Of a stretch of DNA of 64,000 bases, positions 28,230 to 38,538 are shown one piece after another (position 1 is the first letter of the stretch; each line of letters begins with the position of its first letter). A program made the translations under genes and the position numbers. The DNA lies in the NCBI GenBank assembly GCA_030684405.1, contig JAUXYA010000032.1:172992-236991 (forward strand). The letters run 5' to 3'. The notes below the pieces were generated by a model. It had not been told where the DNA came from, searched no databases, and worked only from the letters and a program-made list of their open reading frames with translations. The stretch comes from Burkholderiales bacterium. Lineage in GTDB: Bacteria; Pseudomonadota; Gammaproteobacteria; Burkholderiales; SG8-41.

Positions 28230-28751
28230 TCAACGGCGGGCAGCAACGCCCCGGGCGCTTTTCTTTTGTGCCGGCTTCGCCGCCGGACCGAAACCCTTCT
28301 CGTAATGTGGCCCGGACATCGTACCATCCACTGCCATGCCGATGATGCCCTGCGACAGATCCTTGATGGCGAGGAAAATCACATCTTCGTCCTTGGTTGA
28401 GGCCACCAGGTTGTGCGGGGCATTCGCCGGAATATAGACTAGGGTGCCGGCGGGAGCGGAGACGCGTTTGCCGTTCACCGTCCCCACCAGCGTGCCCCGG
28501 AGCACGTAGTTCAATTGCTCATTTTTATGGGAATGCATCCGTGAACCCGTGCCGCGCGGCTTGTGGATGTAGCCGACGAGGATGCGCGCACCCTCGACGA
28601 CTCCGCCGTGCGAAGTCGAATAGCCGGTACCCGCATCCACCTTCTTCAGCTTCGCCATACGGAACTGGTACTGGCCGTTTCCGGCACGGACAGCGCCTTC
28701 GGTCTTGGTTTTGACTGATGCCTTTGCTGCCTTCTTTTTTGCTGTTGCCAT
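28230..28751 (-). CDS. Cupin-domain protein with basic terminal tails
   Basis: 173 residues from an ATG at 28751 preceded by GGAGGGGG. The central ~110 residues form a cupin barrel with metal-binding candidates in M-H-S-H-K-N-E-Q-L-N-Y-V-L and a second motif P-A-N-A-P-H-N. Both ends carry low-complexity Lys/Ala-rich tails (K-K-K-A-A-K-A-S-V-K-T-K at the start, K-S-A-R-G-V-A-A-R-R at the end), unusual for a small cupin. It may be an enzyme or a ligand-binding accessory protein; function unknown. Lies between the amidohydrolase and aconitase X. Confidence 0.82.
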   Translation of the reverse strand: MATAKKKAAKASVKTKTEGAVRAGNGQYQFRMAKLKKVDAGTGYSTSHGGVVEGARILVGYIHKPRGTGSRMHSHKNEQLNYVLRGTLVGTVNGKRVSAPAGTLVYIPANAPHNLVASTKDEDVIFLAIKDLSQGIIGMAVDGTMSGPHYEKGFGPAAKPAQKKSARGVAARR

Positions 28752-28793
28752 GCTCAACCCCCTCCGGTTGTTTGATTATTGCCGCAATGCGGA

Positions 28794-30143
28794 TTACAGG
28801 TAATCGATCTTCTTCCAGTCCTTGGGCGTCACGCTGACCACATTCTTGTCATGGCCGGGACGACGATCGGCGTAGACGCGGCCTTCCTTCATCACGATCT
28901 GGATGTTCTTCTTGTTCTGGAACACGCGGATGTCTTTCGAAGGATCCCCCTTGACGGCGATGATGTCGGCAAGCTTGCCGGCCTCGAGGGTGCCCAGTTC
29001 GCGCTCCATCTTGATCGCGCGCGCGGCGTTGCGCGTGGCGGTCAGGATAGCGTCCATGTTGGTCATGCCGAGTTTGACGTAAATTTCCATCTCGCGGGCA
29101 TTGGTGCCCATCTCGGGATCGAATCCCATGTCGGTGCCGAGCGCAATGTTGACCCCGGCCTTGTGCATTTTCTGGAAGGTTTCGAAGCAGTACGGCTGCA
29201 GCGCCTTCATCTTGTTGAGCACGAACTGCGAGGTGCCTTGATCCTTGCGCGTCTCAATCGCGTGATCGGTGCGGTGGAGCAGCGTCGGCGTCATCCAGGT
29301 GCCGGCCTCGGCAATCATGTCGATGGTCTCTTCCTCATGGAACACCATGTGTTCGATGGTGTCGGCTCCGGCTTCGAGCGCCATGCGCTGGCCGTTGGGC
29401 GTAAAGCAATGCACCGCGGCGACCTTGTGGAAGGCGTGCGCCTCATCCACGATGGCGTTGATTTCTTCCTGCGTCATGTTGCGGATATCCGGCTCTTCCT
29501 TGTCGGTCCCGCCGCCGCCGGTGGCACAGGTCTTGACGACGTCGCAACCGGCCAGCAGGTTGGTGCGCGCCAGCTTGCGCAGCTCCCACGGACCGTCGGC
29601 AGTCTGGAAACCGTAACGCTGCGCAGCGCGCGGCTGGATCAGGTCAAGGTGCGACCCGGTGATCGTCGTGAAACCGCCAATCAGCATGCGCGGGCCTTCG
29701 ATGACGCCGGCATTGATCGAATCACGAATCGCACACAGGTGCGCGGTCAGCAACCCGCGGCCGGAATTGAGGCCGAGATCGCGCAGCGTGGTGAAGCCCA
29801 TGTCGAAGCAGAGCTGGGCATGGAACAAGCCGTACATCTGCTGCAGTTCCGGGGTGATTTCCCACTGCGCGACGCGGTAGTTGTGGAAGGTCAGGCAGTT
29901 GAACATCATCGTGTGCAGATGAACGTCCATCAGCCCGGGCATCAGTGTCGCCGTGCCGCAATCGATGATCTCGGCCTTTGCCGGAATCTTCACCTTGCCT
30001 TTGACGCCAACCTGTTTGATACGCCGGCCTTCGAGCACGATCACCGGATCCTTGACCGGTTTGCCACCGTTGCCGTCGATCAGCAGACCACCCTTGAGAA
30101 TCTTGACAGCGCCCTTGGCTTCAGGCGGCTTGAATTCGAACAT
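28794..30143 (-). CDS. Metal-dependent amidohydrolase
   Basis: 449 residues, amidohydrolase superfamily. The expected metal and catalytic residues are present in order: H-x-H in D-V-H-L-H-T, Lys in V-V-K-T-C-A-T-G-G (possible carboxylated bridge), His in A-A-V-H-C-F, His in D-T-I-E-H-M-V-F and Asp in L-G-T-D-M-G-F. No signal peptide, so cytosolic. It resembles imidazolonepropionase/prolidase-like members that cleave C-N bonds, but the substrate cannot be named. First gene of the cluster, with a strong GGAGGAGG ribosome site and a palindromic upstream region. Confidence 0.87.
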   Translation of the reverse strand: MFEFKPPEAKGAVKILKGGLLIDGNGGKPVKDPVIVLEGRRIKQVGVKGKVKIPAKAEIIDCGTATLMPGLMDVHLHTMMFNCLTFHNYRVAQWEITPELQQMYGLFHAQLCFDMGFTTLRDLGLNSGRGLLTAHLCAIRDSINAGVIEGPRMLIGGFTTITGSHLDLIQPRAAQRYGFQTADGPWELRKLARTNLLAGCDVVKTCATGGGGTDKEEPDIRNMTQEEINAIVDEAHAFHKVAAVHCFTPNGQRMALEAGADTIEHMVFHEEETIDMIAEAGTWMTPTLLHRTDHAIETRKDQGTSQFVLNKMKALQPYCFETFQKMHKAGVNIALGTDMGFDPEMGTNAREMEIYVKLGMTNMDAILTATRNAARAIKMERELGTLEAGKLADIIAVKGDPSKDIRVFQNKKNIQIVMKEGRVYADRRPGHDKNVVSVTPKDWKKIDYL

Positions 30144-30190
30144 CTGGGAACCTCCTCCGCGTTACGCAAATTGTAATTGCAGCTTTAAGA

Positions 30191-30261
30191 CTGCAAAATT
30201 TGCAGAATGTAAGCGTTTGCATCGAAGCTTTGACGCTAAATAATCACACCGCCCTTGTCAA
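30191..30261 (-). promoter_or_regulatory. Promoter/operator region of the amidohydrolase-aconitase X operon
   Basis: CTGCAAAATTTGCAG (30191-30205) is a perfect palindrome around one A, and a further TTGCAG half-site (30177-30182) lies next to it. Upstream on the minus strand a perfect -35 TTGACA (30256-30261) is 17 bases from a weak -10 TAGCGT (30233-30238). The palindrome is therefore downstream of the promoter, where a repressor could block transcription. Binding protein unknown. Confidence 0.5.
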
Positions 30262-30279
30262 GGCAAAGTCCGCGTTGGG

Positions 30280-31362
30280 TCAATGCATCTTGGTCATTGC
30301 CGCGAGGAATTTCGCGTAGGCCTGGGGATCGGGCTTCGGAACCCCGGTGCTTGGGACATCAGATTGCCAACCGAGCACGTCCAGCGTGCCTTCGACGGCA
30401 TTGCGCGACATGTTGCGGGTGATGAACACCAGCCGCGAGCGGCGCTCGGCATCGGGCCAGCGTTCCAGGTTCACCGGTTCGTGAATCAAGGTCTGCACGG
30501 CGTGCACCGCGACAGGCTCGCCCTCGACATTGAGCAGTCCTTTGACCCGCAGCAGTTCGGCACCGCGCAATGACGCCAGCGCGGTCAGCCAGGCGGTCAG
30601 ACCGACACGGGTTACCGGCGTATCGAGCATGATGCTGTACGAACGGATGCCGGCATCGTGCGCACCCGGTGCCAAGCCATGCTGCCGGCTTTCGACCCGG
30701 CGGTAATCGTCCTCACGCAACCAGCGCGCGACATCGACCTGAGGCGACTCCGGGGCAATCGAGGCACCAAACAGTAGCGCAGGCGCAACGTCGCCACGGC
30801 TGGCCGTAGTCACTTCGGCTGCGGGATTCAATATGGCCAGCCGATCCCGCAGCAAGGCAACGTCTGCCGGCTCTGCAATGTCTGTCTTGGTGATCAGCAG
30901 ACGGTCGGCCACGGCCGCCTGTTTGCGCGATTCGGGCTGCTGGTCGAGCTGGGCAGCGCCGTTGACGGCATCGACCAGCGTGATGACGCTGTCCAGCTGA
31001 TAATACGGCGCGAGTTTTTCGTCGACGACGACCGTCTGCACGATAGGCACCGGATCCGCCAGCCCGGTGGTTTCGATCAGCACGCGGTCAAAAGGTGGCA
31101 GGTCACCTTCGCGGCGCTGCTTGTCGAGATCGCGCAGCGTGTTGACCAAGTCGCCACGGAGTGTGCAGCAGATGCAGCCGCTGGACAGCAGCACGGTATT
31201 TTCATTAGGCGTAGCAATCAGCAGGTGATCGAGCCCGATCTCGCCGAACTCGTTGATGATCACCGCAGCACCGGCCATCGCAGGATCCTGCAACAGCCGG
31301 TTCAGCAAGGTGGTTTTACCGCAACCCAAAAATCCAGTAATTATCGATATAGGCAACCGCAT
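30280..31362 (-). CDS. CobW/COG0523-family GTPase (putative metallochaperone)
   Basis: 360 residues. Walker A G-F-L-G-C-G-K-T-T, the metal-binding G-C-I-C-C (C-x-C-C), E-T-T-G-L-A-D-P, T-K-T-D for guanine and a C-terminal CobW_C domain are present. Family members insert or deliver zinc or cobalt to client proteins. No Zur site, cobalamin genes or zinc paralogue appears nearby, so the metal is unknown. It lies between the glycolytic block and the accessory cluster, separated from fba by a 48-base AT-rich gap. Start at 31362, with an in-frame TTG at 31371 as an alternative. Confidence 0.88.
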   Translation of the reverse strand: MRLPISIITGFLGCGKTTLLNRLLQDPAMAGAAVIINEFGEIGLDHLLIATPNENTVLLSSGCICCTLRGDLVNTLRDLDKQRREGDLPPFDRVLIETTGLADPVPIVQTVVVDEKLAPYYQLDSVITLVDAVNGAAQLDQQPESRKQAAVADRLLITKTDIAEPADVALLRDRLAILNPAAEVTTASRGDVAPALLFGASIAPESPQVDVARWLREDDYRRVESRQHGLAPGAHDAGIRSYSIMLDTPVTRVGLTAWLTALASLRGAELLRVKGLLNVEGEPVAVHAVQTLIHEPVNLERWPDAERRSRLVFITRNMSRNAVEGTLDVLGWQSDVPSTGVPKPDPQAYAKFLAAMTKMH

Positions 31363-31410
31363 ATGAAGCAAGCGCTGACTTATTATTTAAATTACTGATT
31401 TTATTGACTT

Positions 31411-32442
31411 TTAACCCTGGCCTTTGCGTTCAAGGTCAGCTGAATAACGGCCCTGCGTTGCCATTCCGTTCATACGCGCTCGGTGGGCAAGCGCTGCTTG
31501 CGCGGCCGGAACATTAACCGCCACGCCCTTCCAGGCCTTCAGCGAGGCCTGCTGCAGGGCGCGGCCATAGGAGAAAGACAGTGGCCACGGCAGTTCGCCC
31601 TTGAACTGTGCGTTCATCGAGTTGAGATGGGCGGTGGCCACTTCATCGCTTTGGCCGCCGGACAGAAAAGCAATGCCGGCTACCGCGGCGGGCACCGTGC
31701 GCTTCAGCACGCGCACAGTGCGCGCCGCGACCTCGTCCACCGGTGCCTGCTTCGGGCATTTCTTGCCCGAGATGACCATCGAGGGTTTCAGCACACTGTG
31801 CTCGAGCACGACGCGATGCAGATACAGCGCCTCGTAGACGGCATTCAGCGTCCACTCGGTGACTTCTTCACAACGCTCAATCGTGTGGTCGCCGTCCATC
31901 AGTACTTCGGGTTCGACAATGGGCACCAGGCCGGCTTCCTGGCAAATCGCGGCATAACGCGCCAGCGCGTGGGCGTTGGCGGCAATGCTGGTGGAGCTCG
32001 GGATGTCGCGGCCAATATCGATCACAGCGCGCCACTTGGCGAATTTTGCGCCCAGCTTCACGTACTCGGTACAGCGCTTGGGCAGGTTGTCGAGGCCTTC
32101 GGTAACGGTTTCGCCGGAACAGAAAGCCAACGGCTTGGCGCCGGCATCGACCTTGATACCGGGCAACACACCATTTTTTTCCAACAGTTTGACGAAGGGG
32201 GTGCCGTCGGACGATTTCTGGCGCAGCGTTTCGTCGTAGAGGATCACGCCACTGATGTGGTCCCCAATTCCTTTGGTCAAAAACAGCAAGTCGCGGTAAG
32301 CGCGGCGATTTTCTTCGGTGTTTTCGACCTGGATGCTGTCGAAACGCTTGCCGATGGTGCCGGTGGTTTCGTCGGCGGCAAGGATGCCCTTGCCGGAGGC
32401 GACCATGGCCTTGGCAATGAGAGCGAGATTGTTTGTGGACAT
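31411..32442 (-). CDS. Class I fructose-bisphosphate aldolase
   Basis: 343 residues of the animal/plant-like class I fold that uses a Schiff-base Lys. Landmarks are G-I-L-A-A-D-E-T-T-G-T-I, K-W-R-A-V-I-D-I, V-P-I-V-E-P-E-V-L-M-D-G-D-H and the Schiff-base Lys in L-E-H-S-V-L-K-P-S-M-V, followed by F-L-S-G-G-Q-S-D-E. It interconverts fructose 1,6-bisphosphate with two triose phosphates. The last gene of a tkt-gap-pgk-pyk-fba run; many betaproteobacterial versions of this run end with a class II metal aldolase instead. Confidence 0.93.
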   Translation of the reverse strand: MSTNNLALIAKAMVASGKGILAADETTGTIGKRFDSIQVENTEENRRAYRDLLFLTKGIGDHISGVILYDETLRQKSSDGTPFVKLLEKNGVLPGIKVDAGAKPLAFCSGETVTEGLDNLPKRCTEYVKLGAKFAKWRAVIDIGRDIPSSTSIAANAHALARYAAICQEAGLVPIVEPEVLMDGDHTIERCEEVTEWTLNAVYEALYLHRVVLEHSVLKPSMVISGKKCPKQAPVDEVAARTVRVLKRTVPAAVAGIAFLSGGQSDEVATAHLNSMNAQFKGELPWPLSFSYGRALQQASLKAWKGVAVNVPAAQAALAHRARMNGMATQGRYSADLERKGQG

Positions 32443-32501
32443 GTTGCGGCTCCTGCGGTTCTGGAATTGCTGAAACGGGAGGGTATTCTACTCTGGGGAC
32501 A

Positions 32502-33929
32502 TCAGATTTTCCGATGCTCGCCGACCTTTACGATTTTCAGGGTATTGGTGCCGCCGGCGCGGCCGAAGGGCTCCCCGATGGTCAGCACGATCAGGTCTCC
32601 GTTCTGCACAACGCCCCGCTTGATCAGCTCGTCTTCCGCCATGTGCAGCGCCTTCTCCGGGTTGCGCGCTCCCCTGAAGCGCACGGGGTGCACACCTCGG
32701 AACAAGGTCACGCGGCGCCGGGTCTCGATCACCGAACTCATCGCGTAAATCGGCACTGCGATCGCCATCCGCGACATCAGCAGCGCGGTGCGTCCGCTCT
32801 GCGTCAGGGCAGCCACCGCCTTGATCGGCAGTCCGGCGGCAGTGAACGCGGTAGCCCTGGCAATGGCATTCTCGACGTCGATGCGGCCCGGGCTGTCGCG
32901 ACGCACCTGCTGCTGCAGATCTTCCTTTTCCACTTCCAGGCACACGCGCACCATCGCCGAGATGGTTTCGGCCGGATACTGGCCGGTCGCCGTCTCCGCG
33001 GAAGTCATCACGGCATCGGTGCCGTCGAGCACTGCATTGGCGACATCGGAGACCTCGGCGCGCGTGGGAATGGGACTGTTGATCATCGATTCCATCATCT
33101 GGGTCGCGGTGATCGTCAGCTTGTGCTTCTCGCGCGCCATCCGGATCATGCGCTTCTGCAGCGCCGGCACGGCGGCATCGCCGACCTCGACAGCGAGGTC
33201 GCCGCGAGCCACCATGATGGCATCGGAAGCGTCGAGAATTTCGTCGAGCGCGGGAATTGCCTCGGCGCGCTCGATTTTCGAAACGATCAGGCCGTGGCCT
33301 CCGGCCTTGTTGAACAGATCACGCGCCCAGCGCACATCTTCGCCGGACCGCGGGAAGGACACCGCGAGAAAGTCGGCCTTCAGCTCGGCTGCAAGTCGGA
33401 TATCCTGCTTGTCCTTGTCGGTCAGCGCCGGCGCGGTGAGGCCGCCGCCCTTGCGGTTGATACCCTTGTTGTTGGACAGCGGGCCGCCCTGTTCGACGAC
33501 CGTGGTGATTTTCGGGCCGCGGACATTGGTCACCCCAAGGACGATACGGCCGTCATCGAGGAGCAGGGTGTCACCGGGGCGCACGTCGTTGGGCAGATTC
33601 TTGTAATCGAGGCCCACCGTGTTCTGGTCACCCAGCCTGCACTCGGCATCGAGAACAAACTTCGCACCGGTCTCGAGCTGGATTTTGTCATCGCGGAACT
33701 TGCCAACGCGGATCTTCGGCCCCTGCAGGTCGACCAGCACGCCGACAGCACGCTCAGCCTTGCGTGCAAGCTTGCGTACAAGGCTGACGCGGGCCCGGTG
33801 TTCCTCAGGCGTGCCGTGGGAGAAATTGATGCGCACGACGTCGACTCCGGCGTCGATCATGCGGGCCAGCGTTTTGGCATCGCTGGATGCGGGGCCGAGT
33901 GTCGCGACGACTTTGGTTCTGCGGATCAT
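32502..33929 (-). CDS. pyk: Pyruvate kinase
   Basis: 475 residues. N-terminal R-R-T-K-V-V-A-T-L-G-P-A-S, R-I-N-F-S-H-G, the active-site L-V-S-K-I-E-R and M-V-A-R-G-D-L-A-V-E-V-G, and T-S-A-E-T-A near the start of the C domain are all intact. It transfers phosphate from PEP to ADP at the end of glycolysis. It lies 164 bases after pgk; that gap contains a G+C-rich repeat. Probably cotranscribed with gap and pgk. Confidence 0.95.
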   Translation of the reverse strand: MIRRTKVVATLGPASSDAKTLARMIDAGVDVVRINFSHGTPEEHRARVSLVRKLARKAERAVGVLVDLQGPKIRVGKFRDDKIQLETGAKFVLDAECRLGDQNTVGLDYKNLPNDVRPGDTLLLDDGRIVLGVTNVRGPKITTVVEQGGPLSNNKGINRKGGGLTAPALTDKDKQDIRLAAELKADFLAVSFPRSGEDVRWARDLFNKAGGHGLIVSKIERAEAIPALDEILDASDAIMVARGDLAVEVGDAAVPALQKRMIRMAREKHKLTITATQMMESMINSPIPTRAEVSDVANAVLDGTDAVMTSAETATGQYPAETISAMVRVCLEVEKEDLQQQVRRDSPGRIDVENAIARATAFTAAGLPIKAVAALTQSGRTALLMSRMAIAVPIYAMSSVIETRRRVTLFRGVHPVRFRGARNPEKALHMAEDELIKRGVVQNGDLIVLTIGEPFGRAGGTNTLKIVKVGEHRKI

Positions 33930-33978
33930 GGACTACCCCTTAGGTTTAATGAGGGTTTTCGTGCAGAAATAATTCCCA

Positions 33979-34026
33979 CTTTCCCTCACCCCGCCCCCTC
34001 CCCGAGGCCCCCGTGGGAGAGGAAAG
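33979..34026. repeat. G+C-rich intergenic repeat between pgk and pyk
   Basis: CTTTCC (33979-33984) and GGAAAG (34021-34026) bracket a run of C-rich sequence containing CCCTCACCCCGCCCC and CCCCGTGGGAGAGG. From general knowledge, mixtures of GGGAGAGG and GGGGTGAGGG are widespread non-coding repeats in proteobacteria. No gene fits here. Confidence 0.4.
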
Positions 34027-34093
34027 GCATCTGCTGTAATGACCTTGGATCATTCACAGAAAAATTATATCGAGGCATTGCGGTGCGCCCCGG

Positions 34094-35281
34094 TCATGTT
34101 GCGCGCTGTTCGAGGACCTCGACCGCCGGCAGTTTCCTGCCCTCGAGGAATTCGAGGAACGCACCACCGCCAGTGGATATATAGGACACTTTGTCGGCAA
34201 TTTTGTACTTTGCCACGGCAGCCAGTGTGTCTCCGCCGCCGGCAATCGAGAACGCCGGCGAGGCAGCGATCGCCTGTGCAATGGCCTTAGTGCCGCCGGC
34301 AAACTGGTCGTATTCAAACACCCCGACCGGACCATTCCAGACAATGGTGCCAGCATTGGCGATAAGGTCGGCAAAAATTTTCGCCGTTTTCACGCCGACA
34401 TCAAGGATCAGGTCGTCGGAGCGCACCGCGGAAGCCTGGATCGGATTGGCGCGCGCCAGCGCAGACAGTTCGTCGGCGACCACAACGTCGACCGGCAGCG
34501 GCACTTGGGCCCCGCGCGACTTCATGATGTCGATGATCTCCTGCGCCTCGCCAACGAGGTCAGGCTCGGCCAGCGATTTGCCAATGCGCATGCCGGAAGC
34601 CAGCATGAAGGTGTTGGCGATGCCGCCGCCGACGATCAACTGGTCGACTTTCTGCGAGAGCGATTTGAGTATCGTCAGCTTGGTCGAAACCTTGGAGCCG
34701 GCAACGATGGCGAGCAGCGGCCGCGATGGCTTTTCCAGCGCCTTGCCCAGCGCGTCGAGCTCAGCCGCCATCAGCGGACCGGCGCAGGCTACAGGCGCGA
34801 ATCTTGCAATGCCGTGCGTCGTGGCTTCCGCGCGGTGTGCAGTTCCGAAAGCATCATTTACATAGATATCGCAGAGCGCAGCCATTTTTTTCGCAAGCGC
34901 CTCGTCGTTTTTCTTCTCGCCCTTGTTGCCGCGGCAGTTTTCCAGCAGCACCACTTCGCCCGGCTTGACCTCAAAGCCGCCGTCGACCCAGTCTTGCACC
35001 AGTCGCACCGGCTGACCGAGCATTCCCGACAGGCGTTGCGCGATCGGCGCGAGCGTGTCGCCGGGCTGCAGCGATCCTTCCGTCGGACGCCCGAGGTGGG
35101 AAGTCACCATCACCGCTGCGCCGGCTGCCAGCGCGTGCTGGATGCCCGGCAAGGTCCCACGGATGCGGGTGTCTTCAGTGATATTGCCAGCGTCGTCCTG
35201 CGGCACGTTAAGGTCGGCGCGGATGAACACACGCTTGCCAGCAAGATCGAGATCGGTGAGACGGAGAAACTTCAAGATCAA
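34094..35281 (-). CDS. pgk: Phosphoglycerate kinase
   Basis: 395 residues. [11 protein letters not shown] and T-S-H-L-G-R-P bind the triose substrate; [11 protein letters not shown] and [10 protein letters not shown] are the C-terminal nucleotide-binding segments. It makes ATP and 3-phosphoglycerate in glycolysis and works in reverse in the Calvin cycle. Flanked upstream by a perfect 17-bp inverted repeat that separates it from gap. Confidence 0.95.
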   Translation of the reverse strand: MILKFLRLTDLDLAGKRVFIRADLNVPQDDAGNITEDTRIRGTLPGIQHALAAGAAVMVTSHLGRPTEGSLQPGDTLAPIAQRLSGMLGQPVRLVQDWVDGGFEVKPGEVVLLENCRGNKGEKKNDEALAKKMAALCDIYVNDAFGTAHRAEATTHGIARFAPVACAGPLMAAELDALGKALEKPSRPLLAIVAGSKVSTKLTILKSLSQKVDQLIVGGGIANTFMLASGMRIGKSLAEPDLVGEAQEIIDIMKSRGAQVPLPVDVVVADELSALARANPIQASAVRSDDLILDVGVKTAKIFADLIANAGTIVWNGPVGVFEYDQFAGGTKAIAQAIAASPAFSIAGGGDTLAAVAKYKIADKVSYISTGGGAFLEFLEGRKLPAVEVLEQRAT

Positions 35282-35302
35282 ACCTTTAGATCAAAGCTTT
35301 AG

Positions 35303-35382
35303 CCACAGAGTTCACAGAGGACAAAGAGAACTGCAAAAACCCCAAGAGAAAATGGTCTTGTTATTCTCTGTGAACTCTGTGG
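35303..35382. repeat. Perfect 17-bp inverted repeat between gap and pgk
   Basis: CCACAGAGTTCACAGAG (35303-35319) and CTCTGTGAACTCTGTGG (35366-35382) are exact reverse complements 46 bases apart. The stem would form in the gap-pgk transcript, before the pgk start. The element resembles widespread CACAGAG-type intergenic repeats; a role in mRNA processing or stability is inference. Confidence 0.75.
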
Positions 35383-35395
35383 GTAGGTTTTGACT

Positions 35396-36445
<1,050 letters not shown>

Positions 36446-38446
36446 TCAGAGCACGCTGCGCACCGCCGCCGCAACAGCGTCGCCGGTGATGCCGAAAAAT
36501 TTGTAGAGTTCGCCCGCCGGCGCCGATTCGCCGTAGCGATCGATGCCGATGACCTTGCCTTCGAGTCCGACATACTTGCGCCAGTAATCGGTTACCCCCG
36601 CCTCGACGGCGACACGCGGGATTCCGCGTGGAAGTACCGACTCGCGGTATGCCGCATCCTGGCGATCAAAGGCCTGGGTGCTGGGCAGCGACACCACGCG
36701 GACAGCGATGCCTTCGGCTGCCAACCCCTGTTGCGCCGCCAGCGCCACCGTGACCTCCGAGCCGGTGGCGATGATCACCGCGCGCGCCGCACCATTTGTG
36801 GTGTCACTCAGCACATAGCCGCCACGAGCGACAGCCGCAACCTGTTCCGCACTGCGGTTCTGGAAATTGAGGTTCTGCCGTGACAGCAGCAGGCTGGTCG
36901 GACCATCATTGCGCTCGATCGCCGCCGCCCAGGCCACCGCTGTTTCGACCGTATCACAGGGCCGCCACACGTCCATGTTAGGCAGCAGGCGCAGGGTCGC
37001 CGCGTGTTCTACCGGCTGGTGGGTAGGGCCATCTTCGCCAAGCCCGATCGAATCATGGGTGAAAACGCAGACCACGCGCTGCTTCATCAGCGCTGCCATG
37101 CGCAACGCGGTGCGCATGTAATCCGAGAACACGAGGAAGGTCGCGTGGTAGGGCAGCAGCCCGCCATGCAGCGCAATGCCGTTGCAGATGGCTGCCATGC
37201 CGAACTCGCGCACCCCGAAATAAAGATAGTTGCCGCCACTGGTGGCGCTCACGCCCTTGGAGCCCGACCAAAGCGTCAGGTTGGAGCCCGCGAGGTCAGC
37301 CGAGCCGCCGATCAACTCCGGCAGCGCGGGTGCATAAGCCTCTATCGCGTTCTGCGAGGCCTTGCGCGTGGCAATGGTCTCGGCCTTCTGCACGGTCTGC
37401 GTGATGAAGCCCTCGCGGGTTGCGGCCCAATCGGAAGGCAATTCGCCTGCCATGCGGCGCTTGAATTCCGCGGCCAGTTCCGGATGCGCGGCGACGTAGG
37501 CGGCGAAACGCTGATTCCATTCAGCTTCAACTGCGGCGCCTTTGTCCCGCGCGCTCCATTCGGCACGCAGGTCCTCGGGAATTTCGAAGGGCGGATGCGG
37601 CCAGCCGATCGCTTCGCGGGTGGCGGCAATTTCCTCGGCTCCCAGCGGCGCGCCATGGACGCCGCCGGTATTCTGTTTTTTCGGCGCGCCCTTGCCGATG
37701 ACGGTCTTGCAGCAGATCAGCGTGGGGCGCGCAGTTTCCTGCTGCGCCTGGCCGATCGCCGCATCGACGGCATCAGCATCGTGGCCATCCACGCCGTAGA
37801 TGACGTTCCAGCCGTAGGCTGCGAAACGCTGCGGGACATTATCTGTAAACCATTGTTTTATATTGGATTTTTCGGAATCTATGGAAATTCCGTTGTCATC
37901 ATAAAGTGCAATCAGCTTATTGAGTTTCAGCGTCCCTGCCAGTGCGCAGGCTTCATGTGACACACCCTCCATCAGGCAGCCGTCGCCGAGGAATACATAG
38001 GTGCGGTGGTCGACAATACGGTGGCTGTCGCGGTTGAAGACATCGGCCAGCACGCGCTCGGCGATGGCCATACCCACGGCATTGGCGATGCCCTGGCCTA
38101 GAGGCCCTGTCGTGGTTTCCACGCCCGGGGCCATGCCATGTTCGGGATGACCCGGAGTCTTCGAGTGGAGCTGGCGAAAACGCTTCAGTTCCTCGATCGG
38201 CAGGTCGTAGCCGGTCAGGTGCAGCAGCGCGTAGAGCAGCATAGAGCCGTGTCCGTTCGACAACACAAAGCGGTCACGGTCGGGCCAATGCGGATTCGCC
38301 GGGTTGTGGCGCAGGTGACGACGCCACAGCGTTTCAGCGATCTCGGCCATGCCCATCGGCATGCCGGGGTGGCCGGAGTTGGCCTGCTGCACAGCGTCCA
38401 TGGCCAGCGCGCGAAGCGCATTCGCCAGCTCGGGTCGGGAACTCAT
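36446..38446 (-). CDS. tkt: Transketolase
   Basis: 666 residues from the ATG at 38446 ([15 protein letters not shown]); an upstream extension was rejected as non-homologous. ThDP-binding [13 protein letters not shown], the catalytic His regions N-S-G-H-P-G-M-P and T-T-G-P-L-G-Q-G, and [16 protein letters not shown] in the pyrimidine domain are intact. It moves two-carbon units in the pentose phosphate pathway. Around 37848-37918 a markedly AT-rich stretch encodes the region [15 protein letters not shown], with codons unlike the rest of the gene. Confidence 0.95.
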   Translation of the reverse strand: MSSRPELANALRALAMDAVQQANSGHPGMPMGMAEIAETLWRRHLRHNPANPHWPDRDRFVLSNGHGSMLLYALLHLTGYDLPIEELKRFRQLHSKTPGHPEHGMAPGVETTTGPLGQGIANAVGMAIAERVLADVFNRDSHRIVDHRTYVFLGDGCLMEGVSHEACALAGTLKLNKLIALYDDNGISIDSEKSNIKQWFTDNVPQRFAAYGWNVIYGVDGHDADAVDAAIGQAQQETARPTLICCKTVIGKGAPKKQNTGGVHGAPLGAEEIAATREAIGWPHPPFEIPEDLRAEWSARDKGAAVEAEWNQRFAAYVAAHPELAAEFKRRMAGELPSDWAATREGFITQTVQKAETIATRKASQNAIEAYAPALPELIGGSADLAGSNLTLWSGSKGVSATSGGNYLYFGVREFGMAAICNGIALHGGLLPYHATFLVFSDYMRTALRMAALMKQRVVCVFTHDSIGLGEDGPTHQPVEHAATLRLLPNMDVWRPCDTVETAVAWAAAIERNDGPTSLLLSRQNLNFQNRSAEQVAAVARGGYVLSDTTNGAARAVIIATGSEVTVALAAQQGLAAEGIAVRVVSLPSTQAFDRQDAAYRESVLPRGIPRVAVEAGVTDYWRKYVGLEGKVIGIDRYGESAPAGELYKFFGITGDAVAAAVRSVL

Positions 38447-38538
38447 GGCTTGCAGTCCTGAAATGGGGGAAAGGCCTTGCGGAAAACCGCAATTATAGCG
38501 GCTGGGCCACAACCGGGGCGAGGCCTGCAGTGACCAAC

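Noticed and set aside
13816-31362. Prophage or integrative element in the accessory region
   Set aside because: No integrase, transposase, phage structural gene, tRNA end or attachment repeat; codon style resembles the surrounding genes.
32433-34184. 583-codon plus-strand frame opposite pyruvate kinase
   Set aside because: Fully antisense to pyk with intact catalytic motifs; the translated sequence is rich in His, Arg and Gln with no domain.
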